Below are positions 6,614 to 13,760 of a stretch of 16,514 bases of DNA, piece after piece. This stretch comes from Puniceicoccales bacterium (GTDB lineage: Bacteria; Verrucomicrobiota; Verrucomicrobiia; Opitutales; JAIRKQ01). The DNA lies in assembly GCA_031270385.1 (NCBI GenBank), contig JAISXS010000060.1, positions 1 through 16,514 on the forward strand. The letters are read 5' to 3'. Every line of letters begins with the position of its first letter. The first letter of the stretch is position 1. The notes under the pieces were generated by a model. It saw only the letters and a list, made by a program, of their open reading frames with translations, was not told where the DNA came from and did not search any database. Position numbers and translations under genes: made by a program.

Positions 6614-7264
6614 ATGTCGATGTTTGCTGACAGTATTACGGAGGCTTCTGGTGTAAGCCGGTCCGAACCAACAGATAACGATGAAAAGACTCATACGCTG
6701 GACGAGGCCCGTTCGATCGCTATGATTCTCGAGGGTTCTCTACCAGCGCCTCCCATGGCCATGCCACCGGAAAGCTTTAATATCGGTAGCAGCTTTGAAC
6801 AAAGGGATACATCAGATGGCGAAATTGGAGCAGTTGACGGTCGCAGTAAAATACATACCATTAGCGACCTGGAGATAGCACCTAGCGCCGGTGACGATTC
6901 GCCGAAAGTTGAAAATGGCGCGAATAGCGACAAAAGCGGTCCCAACTCTAATATTGACGAAGAAAGTAAGAGAGATTCGGATGGCGACGGAATAGATGAT
7001 TCCATTGACATGGACGACGGCAAGAGGACAGCGGATATCGCTTCGGAGCTAAATGAAATCGGCAAAGGCAGAAAAACTAAAAAAGCATCTAACGACATCA
7101 AAATCAACATGTCCACTGTGACTGATATGCCCAATGCAATTTTTGTCACGGCGAGTAACGTGTCGAACCCGAAAAATCAAGAATCTGAGAGTGAAAGTTT
7201 TCTCGATGGTGACAAAGATAGAATAAAAAATAAAAGTGGTGGCAGTGATGACAGGAGTGAGTAA
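6614..7264 (+). CDS. Acidic low-complexity protein of unknown function
   Basis: I do not recognise this 216-residue product. It is rich in Asp, Glu, Ser, Asn, Gly and Lys, has no Cys, Trp or Tyr, and has no signal peptide or membrane segment, so it should be largely disordered and soluble. An Asp-rich stretch DSDGDGIDDSIDMDDG (about residues 119-134) resembles the calcium-binding DxDGDGxxD repeats of thrombospondin-type-3 or EF-hand-like loops, and a weaker FLDGDKDR occurs near the C-terminus. The start is placed at ATG 6614 because the longer frame begins inside the promoter; ATG 6620 is equally possible, and no strong Shine-Dalgarno sequence is seen. Its last codons contain the AGGAG used by the next gene, and its TAA directly touches that gene's ATG, so the two are translationally coupled. 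A regulatory, chaperone-client or secreted role would be guesswork. Confidence 0.7.
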   Translation: MSMFADSITEASGVSRSEPTDNDEKTHTLDEARSIAMILEGSLPAPPMAMPPESFNIGSSFEQRDTSDGEIGAVDGRSKIHTISDLEIAPSAGDDSPKVENGANSDKSGPNSNIDEESKRDSDGDGIDDSIDMDDGKRTADIASELNEIGKGRKTKKASNDIKINMSTVTDMPNAIFVTASNVSNPKNQESESESFLDGDKDRIKNKSGGSDDRSE

Positions 7265-7807
7265 ATGAATGGAGAAATATGCGTTGTCTTCGGAGATGGT
7301 GTTGAAGAGATGGAACTTGTCACGCCGGTTGACATCTTTGCCAGGAGTGGCATGTGGTCTAGGCTTTTTTCTGCAAAAAATTCGCCGCACGTTACGGGCG
7401 CCCATGGAATTAAGTTCATTGCCGATGGGGTGGTGGAAAAATTGGACTGCAGCATCTATGATTGCCTGGTGATACCCGGTGGACCTGGATCTTTTGTGTT
7501 GAAAGATAATCGGCTCGTCTTGGAAACTGTGAAAAAATTTAGCAAAAGTGGAAAAGTGGTGTGTGCCATATGTGCTGCCCCGATAGTTTTGCATAGTGCC
7601 GGTATTTTGGAGGGTAAAAAATTCTGTTCCCATCAGTGCGTCCACGATGTGCTGAAAAATGCCGATAAAACAGACAAAGTCGTGGTCGATGGAAATTTAA
7701 TAACTGCAAATGGACCTGGAGCGGCTACCGAATTTGCGCTGGCGATAGTTACGCGACTATGTGGAAAGCGAGTCGCGTCGCATGTCGCGGAAGACATGTC
7801 GTTGTGA
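7265..7807 (+). CDS. DJ-1/PfpI (YajL/ThiJ-like) family protein
   Basis: The 180-residue single-domain product has the DJ-1 fold. ICVVFGDGVEEMELVTPVDI (5-24) carries the conserved acidic residue, E15. LVIPGGPGS (68-76) is the glycine loop. The nucleophile elbow VCAICAAP (99-106) has the reactive Cys, C103, as in human DJ-1 C106, and LITANGPGAATEFALAIV is the C-terminal family signature. Relatives act as covalent chaperones, as deglycase/glyoxalase-like enzymes and in oxidative-stress protection; which applies here is not visible. The YajL/DJ-1 subgroup fits better than the PfpI protease subgroup because of the EEMELVTPVDI motif. AGGAG at 7253-7257 lies in the end of the upstream gene, so expression depends on the promoter at 6546. 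Confidence 0.92.
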   Translation: MNGEICVVFGDGVEEMELVTPVDIFARSGMWSRLFSAKNSPHVTGAHGIKFIADGVVEKLDCSIYDCLVIPGGPGSFVLKDNRLVLETVKKFSKSGKVVCAICAAPIVLHSAGILEGKKFCSHQCVHDVLKNADKTDKVVVDGNLITANGPGAATEFALAIVTRLCGKRVASHVAEDMSL

Positions 7808-7878
7808 GTACATAAAAACAGCAAGATTCAATTGTCCGGATTTACACCGGTCGTTGGGCAAATTTTAGTGGTCCGATG

Positions 7879-7899
7879 GCTTTTTGTCTTGCAAAAAGC
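7879..7899. other. Perfect 8-bp inverted repeat (hairpin) between DJ-1 gene and tRNA-Ile2
   Basis: GCTTTTTG, loop TCTTG, CAAAAAGC. The stem is AT-rich and no T-run follows, so it is not a standard intrinsic terminator. It could end the 6546-7807 transcript with other factors, or be incidental. It is 32 bp before the tRNA. Confidence 0.35.
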
Positions 7900-7931
7900 G
7901 GCGGGTGTCCTTTAGTGCGTGGTTGTTTTAA

Positions 7932-8007
<76 letters not shown>

Positions 8008-8124
8008 GGCGTTCTAGTTAGATAGCAGGTGAAAGACTAAGTCGCCGCGTGGTCTCGTCGTTTGCCCACCGTCGAGAATTGTCTTCCCAGAGGAAAGTTT
8101 TGCGGGGGGACGTATTTGGACTTT

Positions 8125-8219
8125 TATAGTTATTACACCCGACAAGGGCATTCTATCCAACGGTATCTGGCGTAGAATTTTCCTTTTATAGCACGCCCTT
8201 CTCGGACGAAACAGCTATA
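8125..8219 (+). mobile_element. MITE copy 4 (95 bp, GGGC-type arms)
   Basis: The left arm is TATAGTTATTACACCCGACA then AGGGCATTCT, and the right arm is ACGCCCTTCTCGGACGAAAC then AGCTATA. The two arms are inverse complements at about 23 of 31 positions. The interior TCCAACGGTATCTGGCGTAG aligns with TCTAACGATGCTTAGCGGGA of copy 3. Its right TATA (8216-8219) is also the left end of the next element. Confidence 0.75.
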
Positions 8220-8418
8220 GTCGTCTTACTCGAAAAAAACATTCTGCTTAACAATATAGTCATCTTACCTGAAAAGAGCATATTGTTTTTCCATACAAGC
8301 ATGAACTTTCCGTTGGTGCGTCGTTGCACTGAAATGCTTTTTTCAAGTGAGATAACTATATTTGCGGCAAAATTCCCGTTTCTTGGAGGACATGCTTTTC
8401 TCGGTGAAGATGACTATA
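8216..8418 (+). mobile_element. MITE copy 5, split by a nested MITE
   Basis: The left part, TATAGTCGTCTTACTCGAAA then AAAACATTCTGCTTAACAA, stops at 8254. The right part resumes after 8360 with TTTGCGGCAAAATTCCCG and ends CTCGGTGAAGATGACTATA. Removing 8257-8360 and keeping one TA gives TTAACAATATTTGCGG followed by CAAAATTCCCG, which aligns with CTAACGATGCTTAGCG then GGAAAATCCCCG of copy 3. The uninterrupted element would be about 99 bp. Confidence 0.8.
8255..8360 (-). mobile_element. MITE copy 6, nested inside copy 5 (106 bp)
   Basis: The left arm is TATAGTCATCTTACCTGAAA then AGAGCAT; the right arm is ATGCTTTTTTCAAGTGAGAT then AACTATA, identical to that of copy 1. The interior (TTCCATACAAGCATGAAC) aligns with TTCCAAAAAACGGGAACC of copy 1, which gives its inverse orientation relative to the host copy. 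Flanking TA repeats are at 8255-8256 and 8359-8360. Being inside copy 5, it is the younger of the two. Confidence 0.82.
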
Positions 8419-8517
8419 GTTATCCTACTCAAAAAAGCACACCCTCTATTCCAAAAAACTGGAATTTTCCGCTAAATATCGTCACACAGAATGCTTTTTT
8501 TAAGTAAGACAACTATA
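8415..8517 (-). mobile_element. MITE copy 7 (103 bp)
   Basis: It shares TATA (8415-8418) with the right end of copy 5. The left arm is TATAGTTATCCTACTCAAAA then AAGCACACCC; the right arm is ATGCTTTTTTTAAGTAAGAC then AACTATA. The interior TTCCAAAAAACTGGAATTTT then CCGCTAAATATCGT matches copy 1 closely and in the same orientation. It ends 134 bp before the dUTPase start; that remaining gap holds nothing I recognise. Confidence 0.85.
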
Positions 8518-8651
8518 TACAATTGCAAATCCTTGCAAAAATTAGTATAGAGCACAGTGGCAGCCGCTGTCCGCATATTTTGTGCGTTTCATGGCTTTGA
8601 TCTAACGGCTTGCATTGGTTTTGACTTTCGTTAGCTGTCGTCGCATGAAGT

Positions 8652-9023
8652 ATGGACAAGCTCGATAAAATTTTCGAAATGCAGTTGGTTTTGAACGAAA
8701 AAATCGGCGTGGATACAACGAACTTGGACGAAACCGATAAAATCAGATGGATCCTAAACTACGGTCGTGCATTGCAACAGGAAATTTCTGAGTTGATAGA
8801 TTCCGTGCCGTGGAAGTGGTGGGCGAAATACCAAAAATTTGACGAACAAAACGCTAGAGTTGAAGTTGTAGACCTACTCCATTTTCTCATATCCATCGCT
8901 CAAGTACTCGGCATGTCCGCAGACGATATCTACGAAATCTATTGCAAAAAAAACGTCATAAACCACCAACGGCAGAAAAGCGGATACACAGAGAAAAACA
9001 AAGACGACTCCAGAAAGATATGA
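8652..9023 (+). CDS. Dimeric dUTPase / MazG-like nucleotide pyrophosphohydrolase
   Basis: The 123-residue all-alpha protein has the paired metal-binding motifs of the dimeric dUTPase/MazG superfamily: ExxE in LQQEISELIDS (E44 and E47) and ExxD in RVEVVDLLHF (E71 and D74). The tryptophan-rich SVPWKWWAK between them and the C-terminal NHQRQKSGY are typical of the dimeric dUTPase branch (compare NxxRQxxGY). The expected reaction is dUTP (or dUDP) hydrolysis to dUMP and pyrophosphate, which keeps uracil out of DNA and feeds thymidylate synthesis. This branch is unrelated to the common trimeric Dut. A closely related house-cleaning NTPase is the alternative. It has no clear Shine-Dalgarno sequence and lies 106 bp before clpP. 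Confidence 0.85.
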   Translation: MDKLDKIFEMQLVLNEKIGVDTTNLDETDKIRWILNYGRALQQEISELIDSVPWKWWAKYQKFDEQNARVEVVDLLHFLISIAQVLGMSADDIYEIYCKKNVINHQRQKSGYTEKNKDDSRKI

Positions 9024-9129
9024 GTTTGGCGAAAATACCAACCTTTACCGGGTACAGGCGAAATACTTGCAGTGCAAACGGCTATAGATTGTTGATTTTA
9101 GGAAAATAATCGTTACACAACGGCTGACT

Positions 9130-9771
9130 ATGACGGATTTCTTTACGGGAAAAATGATTTTTGACGACGACGATGATGACGAAGGGGAAAAGGAAAATGC
9201 TTGCGATTGCAAGGACAATTCGAACTACTTTTCTGTCATTCAAAAGTGTTTTCTGCGGAAAAGAAAGGTTTTTCTGTGGGGAGGTATCAACGACAAAACT
9301 GCGAAAGATATCACAGAAAAGTTGCTGTACCTCGAGTTAGTGGCCTCAAAGGAGCCGATCGATTTCTTCATAAATACACCGGGTGGCTCCATAACGTCTG
9401 GCATGTCAATTTATGATACCATGATTCTTATTTCATCGCCAATCCGAGTAATAGTCACCGGCATCGCCGCGAGCATGGGTTCGATTTTGTTGTGTGGAGC
9501 AAAAAAAGGCAACAGATTTTTATATCCCAATGCCAGAGTATTAATTCACCAGCCATTAATAATGGGCCAAATAGTTGCCCAAGCCGTTGACATCAACATC
9601 CAAGCGCAGGAAATGGAGAAAACACGGGCGGAATTAAATAGAATTCTAGCGGCCGCTTCCGGGCAACCTATAGAAAAAATTACGAGGGACACGGACCGTG
9701 ACTTTTACATGAACGCAGAGGAAGCCATCGAATACGGTTTGGCTGATAAAATTATAAAAAAATTGTTCTGA
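9130..9771 (+). CDS. clpP: ATP-dependent Clp protease proteolytic subunit
   Basis: ClpP is the serine-protease barrel that works with ClpX/ClpA/ClpC ATPases in the cytoplasm. The 213-residue product has FFINTPGGSITSGMSIYDTM (79-98), the catalytic Ser in GIAASMGSILL (S115), the catalytic His in VLIHQPL (H140), the Asp in RDTDRDFYM (186-194), and AEEAIEYGLADKI at the end. The first 30 residues are unusual: an acidic run FDDDDDDEGEKE followed by CDCKD, which could be a propeptide or an extended axial loop. No Clp ATPase or trigger factor gene is adjacent; instead glycosyltransferase genes follow 10 bp later. Genomes with several clpP paralogues often have one like this away from clpX, so a second copy elsewhere is likely (inference). 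Confidence 0.95.
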   Translation: MTDFFTGKMIFDDDDDDEGEKENACDCKDNSNYFSVIQKCFLRKRKVFLWGGINDKTAKDITEKLLYLELVASKEPIDFFINTPGGSITSGMSIYDTMILISSPIRVIVTGIAASMGSILLCGAKKGNRFLYPNARVLIHQPLIMGQIVAQAVDINIQAQEMEKTRAELNRILAAASGQPIEKITRDTDRDFYMNAEEAIEYGLADKIIKKLF

Positions 9772-9781
9772 TTTTACGTCC

Positions 9782-10795
9782 GTGGCAGAAACCGTGAACA
9801 TTTCATACGTCTTTGACGACAAATTTTCCGATAAGTTTATCGTTTCTGCCTATTCCGCTGCGAAAAACACACGTGCTAGCGTGGCGATCTACATCGTCGA
9901 CTGCGGGATCTCAGAAAAAAACAAAAAAAAAATAATATATCTGCGGGAAAAATGTGAAAACATTTTGTCGATAAAATTCGGAGTCCCGAAACGCGTGGAA
10001 GTTTTGGAAAAATTTCCGATCGCAGATCATTTTTCCTCCGCCGTGTTCTATAGATTGGCGATTCCAAAAGTTTTCCCCAAACTTCGAAGGGTAATTTATG
10101 TGGATTGCGATACAATTGTCGATGGGGACATCACCACATTTTGGGGAGAAAATCTCGACGGCCGGCCATTTGGGGCCGTGGAGGCGGAAGGCAATTTTTT
10201 TGACGGCAAAATGCGTTTTTCGACTAGACAGCGCCTCGGCATAACGGATGAAAGGCGATATTATAGCTCCGGAGCCTTACTCATAGATTGTGCCAAGTTC
10301 AAAGAATCTGGAATTTTTCAAAGAGTAATTGATCAAATAAAAAGCACGGAAAGCTTTTTGCGGTGCCCGGAACAGGACGCAATAAACATGTGTCTGGAAA
10401 ATAGCGAGCACATGCCACTGTCGCCAGTATACAATTTTTCTCCATTTGCACCACTCGCTAGAAAATGTTTCAAACAAAACCCGAACATCGTCGTAATCCA
10501 CTACTCGATGTGCAAGCCGTGGCTGACTAGCAAAAAACTTCTAAAAGCATTGCATTCGATCGGACTTTTTAGATATTCGGCGGCAGTTGTGCTGAAATTT
10601 TGGAAGTATGCCGATGAAATCGGTTTCTCAGAGGTTAATCGCAGAAGCGTCTCCTACACCCTGAATTTTTTGTACAAGCGTACGTTTCAGCCACTGGAAC
10701 GCTTCGTTTCCGGGAAAATAAGGAACAAAATTTTGAACCTCATGAAAAATTTTCGCAACATGGCCGCGTGCCGCAAGTCATGCGACAAAAAATAA
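9782..10795 (+). CDS. GT8-family glycosyltransferase, tandem copy 1
   Basis: The 337-residue product is a retaining GT-A glycosyltransferase of the LgtC/WaaJ type. VNISYVFDDKF opens the nucleotide-sugar fold. The metal-binding motif is YVDCDTIVDGD (D108 and D110), and YYSSGALLIDC, CPEQDAINMC and IHYSMCKPW (metal-binding His) follow. The usual Asn of YxNSGVLLI is Ser here. The C-terminus is basic and probably lies on the membrane. The start is GTG, chosen because it lines up with the starts of the two following copies; no Shine-Dalgarno sequence is visible and only 10 bp separate it from clpP. Its last 16 bases overlap copy 2. LPS outer-core or other surface-glycan extension is the expected role; donor and acceptor are not readable. 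Confidence 0.9.
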   Translation: MAETVNISYVFDDKFSDKFIVSAYSAAKNTRASVAIYIVDCGISEKNKKKIIYLREKCENILSIKFGVPKRVEVLEKFPIADHFSSAVFYRLAIPKVFPKLRRVIYVDCDTIVDGDITTFWGENLDGRPFGAVEAEGNFFDGKMRFSTRQRLGITDERRYYSSGALLIDCAKFKESGIFQRVIDQIKSTESFLRCPEQDAINMCLENSEHMPLSPVYNFSPFAPLARKCFKQNPNIVVIHYSMCKPWLTSKKLLKALHSIGLFRYSAAVVLKFWKYADEIGFSEVNRRSVSYTLNFLYKRTFQPLERFVSGKIRNKILNLMKNFRNMAACRKSCDKK

Positions 10796-11769
10796 GTATA
10801 GCCTACGTTTTTGATGATAAATTTACGGACCTATTCATTGTATCTGCCTATTCAGCCGCGAAAAACACGTCGGCCGGAATAACAGTCTACGTCGTCGATT
10901 GCGGAATTTCAAAAAAAAACAGAACGAAAATTCTGCAATTAAGTGGAAAATGTGAAAATATTTTGACAATAAAGTCCGGGCAACCGGAGCGCGTAAGCGC
11001 CATAGAAAAATTACCAATCCCACCACATTTTTCATCGGCAATATTTTACAGATTGGCAATTTCAAAAATTTTTCCGGAACTCGAGAGGGTGATTTACGTC
11101 GACTGTGATACGATCGTCTCTGGAGACATAATTTCGCTCTGGGATGAGGACCTTGGCGGACGACCATTCGGGGCGGTGGAAGAAGACGGCAACTTTTTTT
11201 GCAAAAAAACAAAATTACGCAGACAAATGGAATTAGGACTCTCGAGCGAAAAAAAATACTACAATTCCGGGGTATTATTGATCGACTGCAAGGAATTCGA
11301 GCGGTCAAAAATCTTCGAACGAGTCGTGGAGCAAGTAGAAAAATCAGAGGTTCCACTCATATGTCCCGAGCAAGATGCTATGAACTTGTGCCTGGAAAAT
11401 CACGAACACGTGGCGTTGTCACCAAAATACAATTTTATGCCATTTACGCCACTTGGAAAGCAGTGCAATGAAAAGATAATTCCAATTATCGTCCATTACG
11501 CCGGTGCAAAACCATGGGAAACGAACAAAAAATTGACAAAGTTTTTGCATAGCTGTGGATTGTTTAAATTTTCCACAAAATTCTTACAAATATTTTGGAA
11601 ATATGCCAATGAGGTTGGGTTTACGGAAACGGACAAAAACAATTGTGACGCGACACTGAATTTTTTTTACAAGCGCCTGTTTCAGCCAATCGAGCGCATT
11701 GCCAGCAAAATTGGGAATATGCTGCTGGATTTTATGAAAAAATATTTTAAGTTTGGGCGCCATGGTTGA
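10780..11769 (+). CDS. GT8-family glycosyltransferase, tandem copy 2
   Basis: The 329-residue product is a close paralogue of copies 1 and 3. Motifs are KISIAYVFDDKF, YVDCDTIVSGD (DxD), YYNSGVLLIDC, CPEQDAMNLC and IVHYAGAKPWE. It is the most canonical of the three, keeping both the Asn of YxNSGVLL and the complete HYxGxKPW motif, so it is the likeliest fully active enzyme. The start is ATG 10780, inside the end of copy 1; an in-frame GTG at 10768 would add four residues that the other copies lack. The arrangement implies translational coupling. Confidence 0.91.
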   Translation: MRQKISIAYVFDDKFTDLFIVSAYSAAKNTSAGITVYVVDCGISKKNRTKILQLSGKCENILTIKSGQPERVSAIEKLPIPPHFSSAIFYRLAISKIFPELERVIYVDCDTIVSGDIISLWDEDLGGRPFGAVEEDGNFFCKKTKLRRQMELGLSSEKKYYNSGVLLIDCKEFERSKIFERVVEQVEKSEVPLICPEQDAMNLCLENHEHVALSPKYNFMPFTPLGKQCNEKIIPIIVHYAGAKPWETNKKLTKFLHSCGLFKFSTKFLQIFWKYANEVGFTETDKNNCDATLNFFYKRLFQPIERIASKIGNMLLDFMKKYFKFGRHG

Positions 11770-12739
11770 AACAGTAAACATCGCCTTCGCCTTCGATGAC
11801 AAATTTACCGGATTATTTCTCGTCGCGGCTAGTTCGATAGCGAAAAATACCGCTTCAACACTCGTAGTCCACATCGTCAATTGCGGAATTGCCGAGGAAA
11901 ATATCAAACGAATTTATCAGTTAAACGAAATGTGCGAAAACATTTCAGAAATAAAAATTAGTATGCCGGAAAGGGTGGATGTTTTAGAAAAATTGCCCAC
12001 GGAAGAACGTTTCAATTCATCAGTATTTTATAGGCTGGCGATCCACAAGGTTTTCTCGGACTTAGAAAGGGTGATTTACTTGGATTGTGACATTGTCGCA
12101 AACGGTGATATCCTGGAACTTTGGCATGAAGATTTGGGAGGCCGCCCGTTCGGTGCCGTGGAAGAAGACGGGAACCTATCCGATGAAAAAACAAGGTTGT
12201 ACAAACAGTCTGTACTCGAGCTCTCAAAAGAAAAATTTTATTACAATTCCGGCGTCCTATTGATTGATTGCGAAAAATTTAAAGAATCCAAAATCTTTGA
12301 ACGCGTCATTGAATACGTTGGGAACACGAAAATTTTTCTATCATGCCCGGAGCAAGATGCAATGAACGCTTGCCTGGAACAGGACGAACACCTTCCGCTC
12401 TCTCCGAAATATAATTTCATTCCATTTGCAACACTGGCGAGGGAATGCCTAAAAAAAATTGGCAAACCGATCCTGATAGAATACGCTTGCGTAAAGCCCT
12501 GGCAGATGGATCGCGGTACAGTCAAATTTTTTCATTCGCTCAAAATGTTTCCTTATGCCACAACCATGCTGATGGAGTTTTGGGCATACGCCGACACCAT
12601 CGATTCCGGTGGATTTGATGGCAAAAATATTTTCTCAACATTGAAATTTTTCCTAAAATGCGCGACGCAACCCGTTGAAATTTTTATAAAAAAATGTTGT
12701 TCCGCCATTAAATCCGGGCAAAAGAGGAATGACAAGTAA
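11762..12739 (+). CDS. GT8-family glycosyltransferase, tandem copy 3 (metal-binding His replaced)
   Basis: The 325-residue product has VNIAFAFDDKF, YLDCDIVANGD (DxD), YYNSGVLLIDC and CPEQDAMNAC, all as in the neighbours. At the HYxGxKPW motif it reads LIEYACVKPWQ, so the His that coordinates Mn in LgtC-type enzymes is Glu (GAA). The change needs at least two base substitutions from CAT/CAC, which argues against a sequencing error. The enzyme may have lost or altered activity, yet the frame is intact. The start ATG overlaps the stop of copy 2 by 8 bases (ATGGTTGA). trpS begins 12 bp after its stop. Confidence 0.88.
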   Translation: MVETVNIAFAFDDKFTGLFLVAASSIAKNTASTLVVHIVNCGIAEENIKRIYQLNEMCENISEIKISMPERVDVLEKLPTEERFNSSVFYRLAIHKVFSDLERVIYLDCDIVANGDILELWHEDLGGRPFGAVEEDGNLSDEKTRLYKQSVLELSKEKFYYNSGVLLIDCEKFKESKIFERVIEYVGNTKIFLSCPEQDAMNACLEQDEHLPLSPKYNFIPFATLARECLKKIGKPILIEYACVKPWQMDRGTVKFFHSLKMFPYATTMLMEFWAYADTIDSGGFDGKNIFSTLKFFLKCATQPVEIFIKKCCSAIKSGQKRNDK

Positions 12740-12751
12740 AAACCAAATGCC

Positions 12752-13759
12752 ATGGAAACCGCCAAGAAAGTAATTTTGACCGGTATGCAGCCGACTGGTA
12801 AGTTGCACATCGGGAGTTTGCTCGGTGCCACAAATAATTGGCGAAGCATGCTTGACGATTACGACTGCCTATTCTTTTTGGCGGACCAGCATGCCATAAC
12901 AATGCCATACGTGCCGGCAGAGTTGCGGAAAAATAGTCTAGAGTGCGTCGCTCAGTACATAGCGTGTGGGCTTGATCCTGATCGTTGTAAAATTTTTCTG
13001 CAGTCGCAAGTCGTTGGGCACACGGAGTTGATGTGGGTATTAGGATGTCTCACCCCGATTGGCCAACTCGAAAGGATGACGCAGTTTAAGGACAAATCAA
13101 AGAAAGTTGGAGACTCGGTGTGTTCCGGACTACTTTTTTACCCGGTGCTAATGGCGGCAGACATATTGCTATATAGCGCGGATTTGGTTCCAATCGGCGA
13201 TGATCAGAAGCAGCATCTTGAGATCACCCGCGATATTGCGCAGAAGTTTAACGCGACCTATTCGGAAACTTTTACCATACCGGATCCGTACATAGGCGAG
13301 ACAGGTGCCCGCATCATGGCGTTGCAAAATCCGACAGCGAAAATGTCAAAATCAGACAGCAACCAAAACTCAGTTGTTTACATAACAGATACAGACGATG
13401 CCGTTCGGAAGAAAATTTCCAGTGCCGTCACCGATTCCGAGGGGGCGATATCATTCGATCCGGAAAACAAACCTGGCGTAGCGAATCTTCTCAGCATTTA
13501 TGCGGCATCGACTGGGAAAAGCATTGCCGACACGCTATTGGAATTTTCCAGTTTGAACAGCTATGCTGCCCTTAAAAGATCCGTGGCGGACGCTGTCATT
13601 GCAAAAATCGCGCCTATCAGGGCACATTATTGTAAAATTGCCGGCAACAGGGAATATTTGATGTCAGTGCTGGAAACCGGTCGCCAGGAAGCACAAAAAC
13701 GGGCCAGTAAAATGATGGCAAAAATTTACCACAAAGTTGGATTTTTGGAAAATTGGTAA
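12752..13759 (+). CDS. trpS: Tryptophanyl-tRNA synthetase
   Basis: The enzyme charges tRNA-Trp. The 335-residue product is a normal-length class I synthetase: TGMQPTGKLHIGSLLGA with the HIGH-type motif H19-I-G-S, FFLADQHAIT, QLERMTQFKDKS, MAADILLYSADLVPIGDDQK then QHLEITRDIA, and KMSKSDSN (197-204). The C-terminal helices end in KMMAKIYHKVGFL as in other TrpS proteins. It lies between the third glycosyltransferase (12-bp gap) and topB (1-bp gap) and is apparently transcribed with them. No Shine-Dalgarno sequence is visible before the ATG. Confidence 0.97.
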   Translation: METAKKVILTGMQPTGKLHIGSLLGATNNWRSMLDDYDCLFFLADQHAITMPYVPAELRKNSLECVAQYIACGLDPDRCKIFLQSQVVGHTELMWVLGCLTPIGQLERMTQFKDKSKKVGDSVCSGLLFYPVLMAADILLYSADLVPIGDDQKQHLEITRDIAQKFNATYSETFTIPDPYIGETGARIMALQNPTAKMSKSDSNQNSVVYITDTDDAVRKKISSAVTDSEGAISFDPENKPGVANLLSIYAASTGKSIADTLLEFSSLNSYAALKRSVADAVIAKIAPIRAHYCKIAGNREYLMSVLETGRQEAQKRASKMMAKIYHKVGFLENW

Positions 13760-13760
13760 C

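Noticed and set aside
6691..7149. Minus-strand 152-codon frame opposite the acidic protein
   Set aside because: Its Ser/Leu/Pro-rich content is what the complement of an Asp/Glu/Ser-rich gene gives; the forward frame has the promoter and the coupling to the next gene.
8008..8124. Segment between tRNA-Ile2 and the MITE cluster with GAGGAAAGTTTT, recalling the GAGGAAAGTC of RNase P RNA
   Set aside because: The region is far too short for RNase P RNA and lacks the partner motif; I see no supported feature here.
8283..8507. Plus-strand 74-codon frame in the MITE cluster
   Set aside because: It runs through the arms and interiors of copies 5, 6 and 7 and across their junctions; its residues simply translate the terminal repeats.
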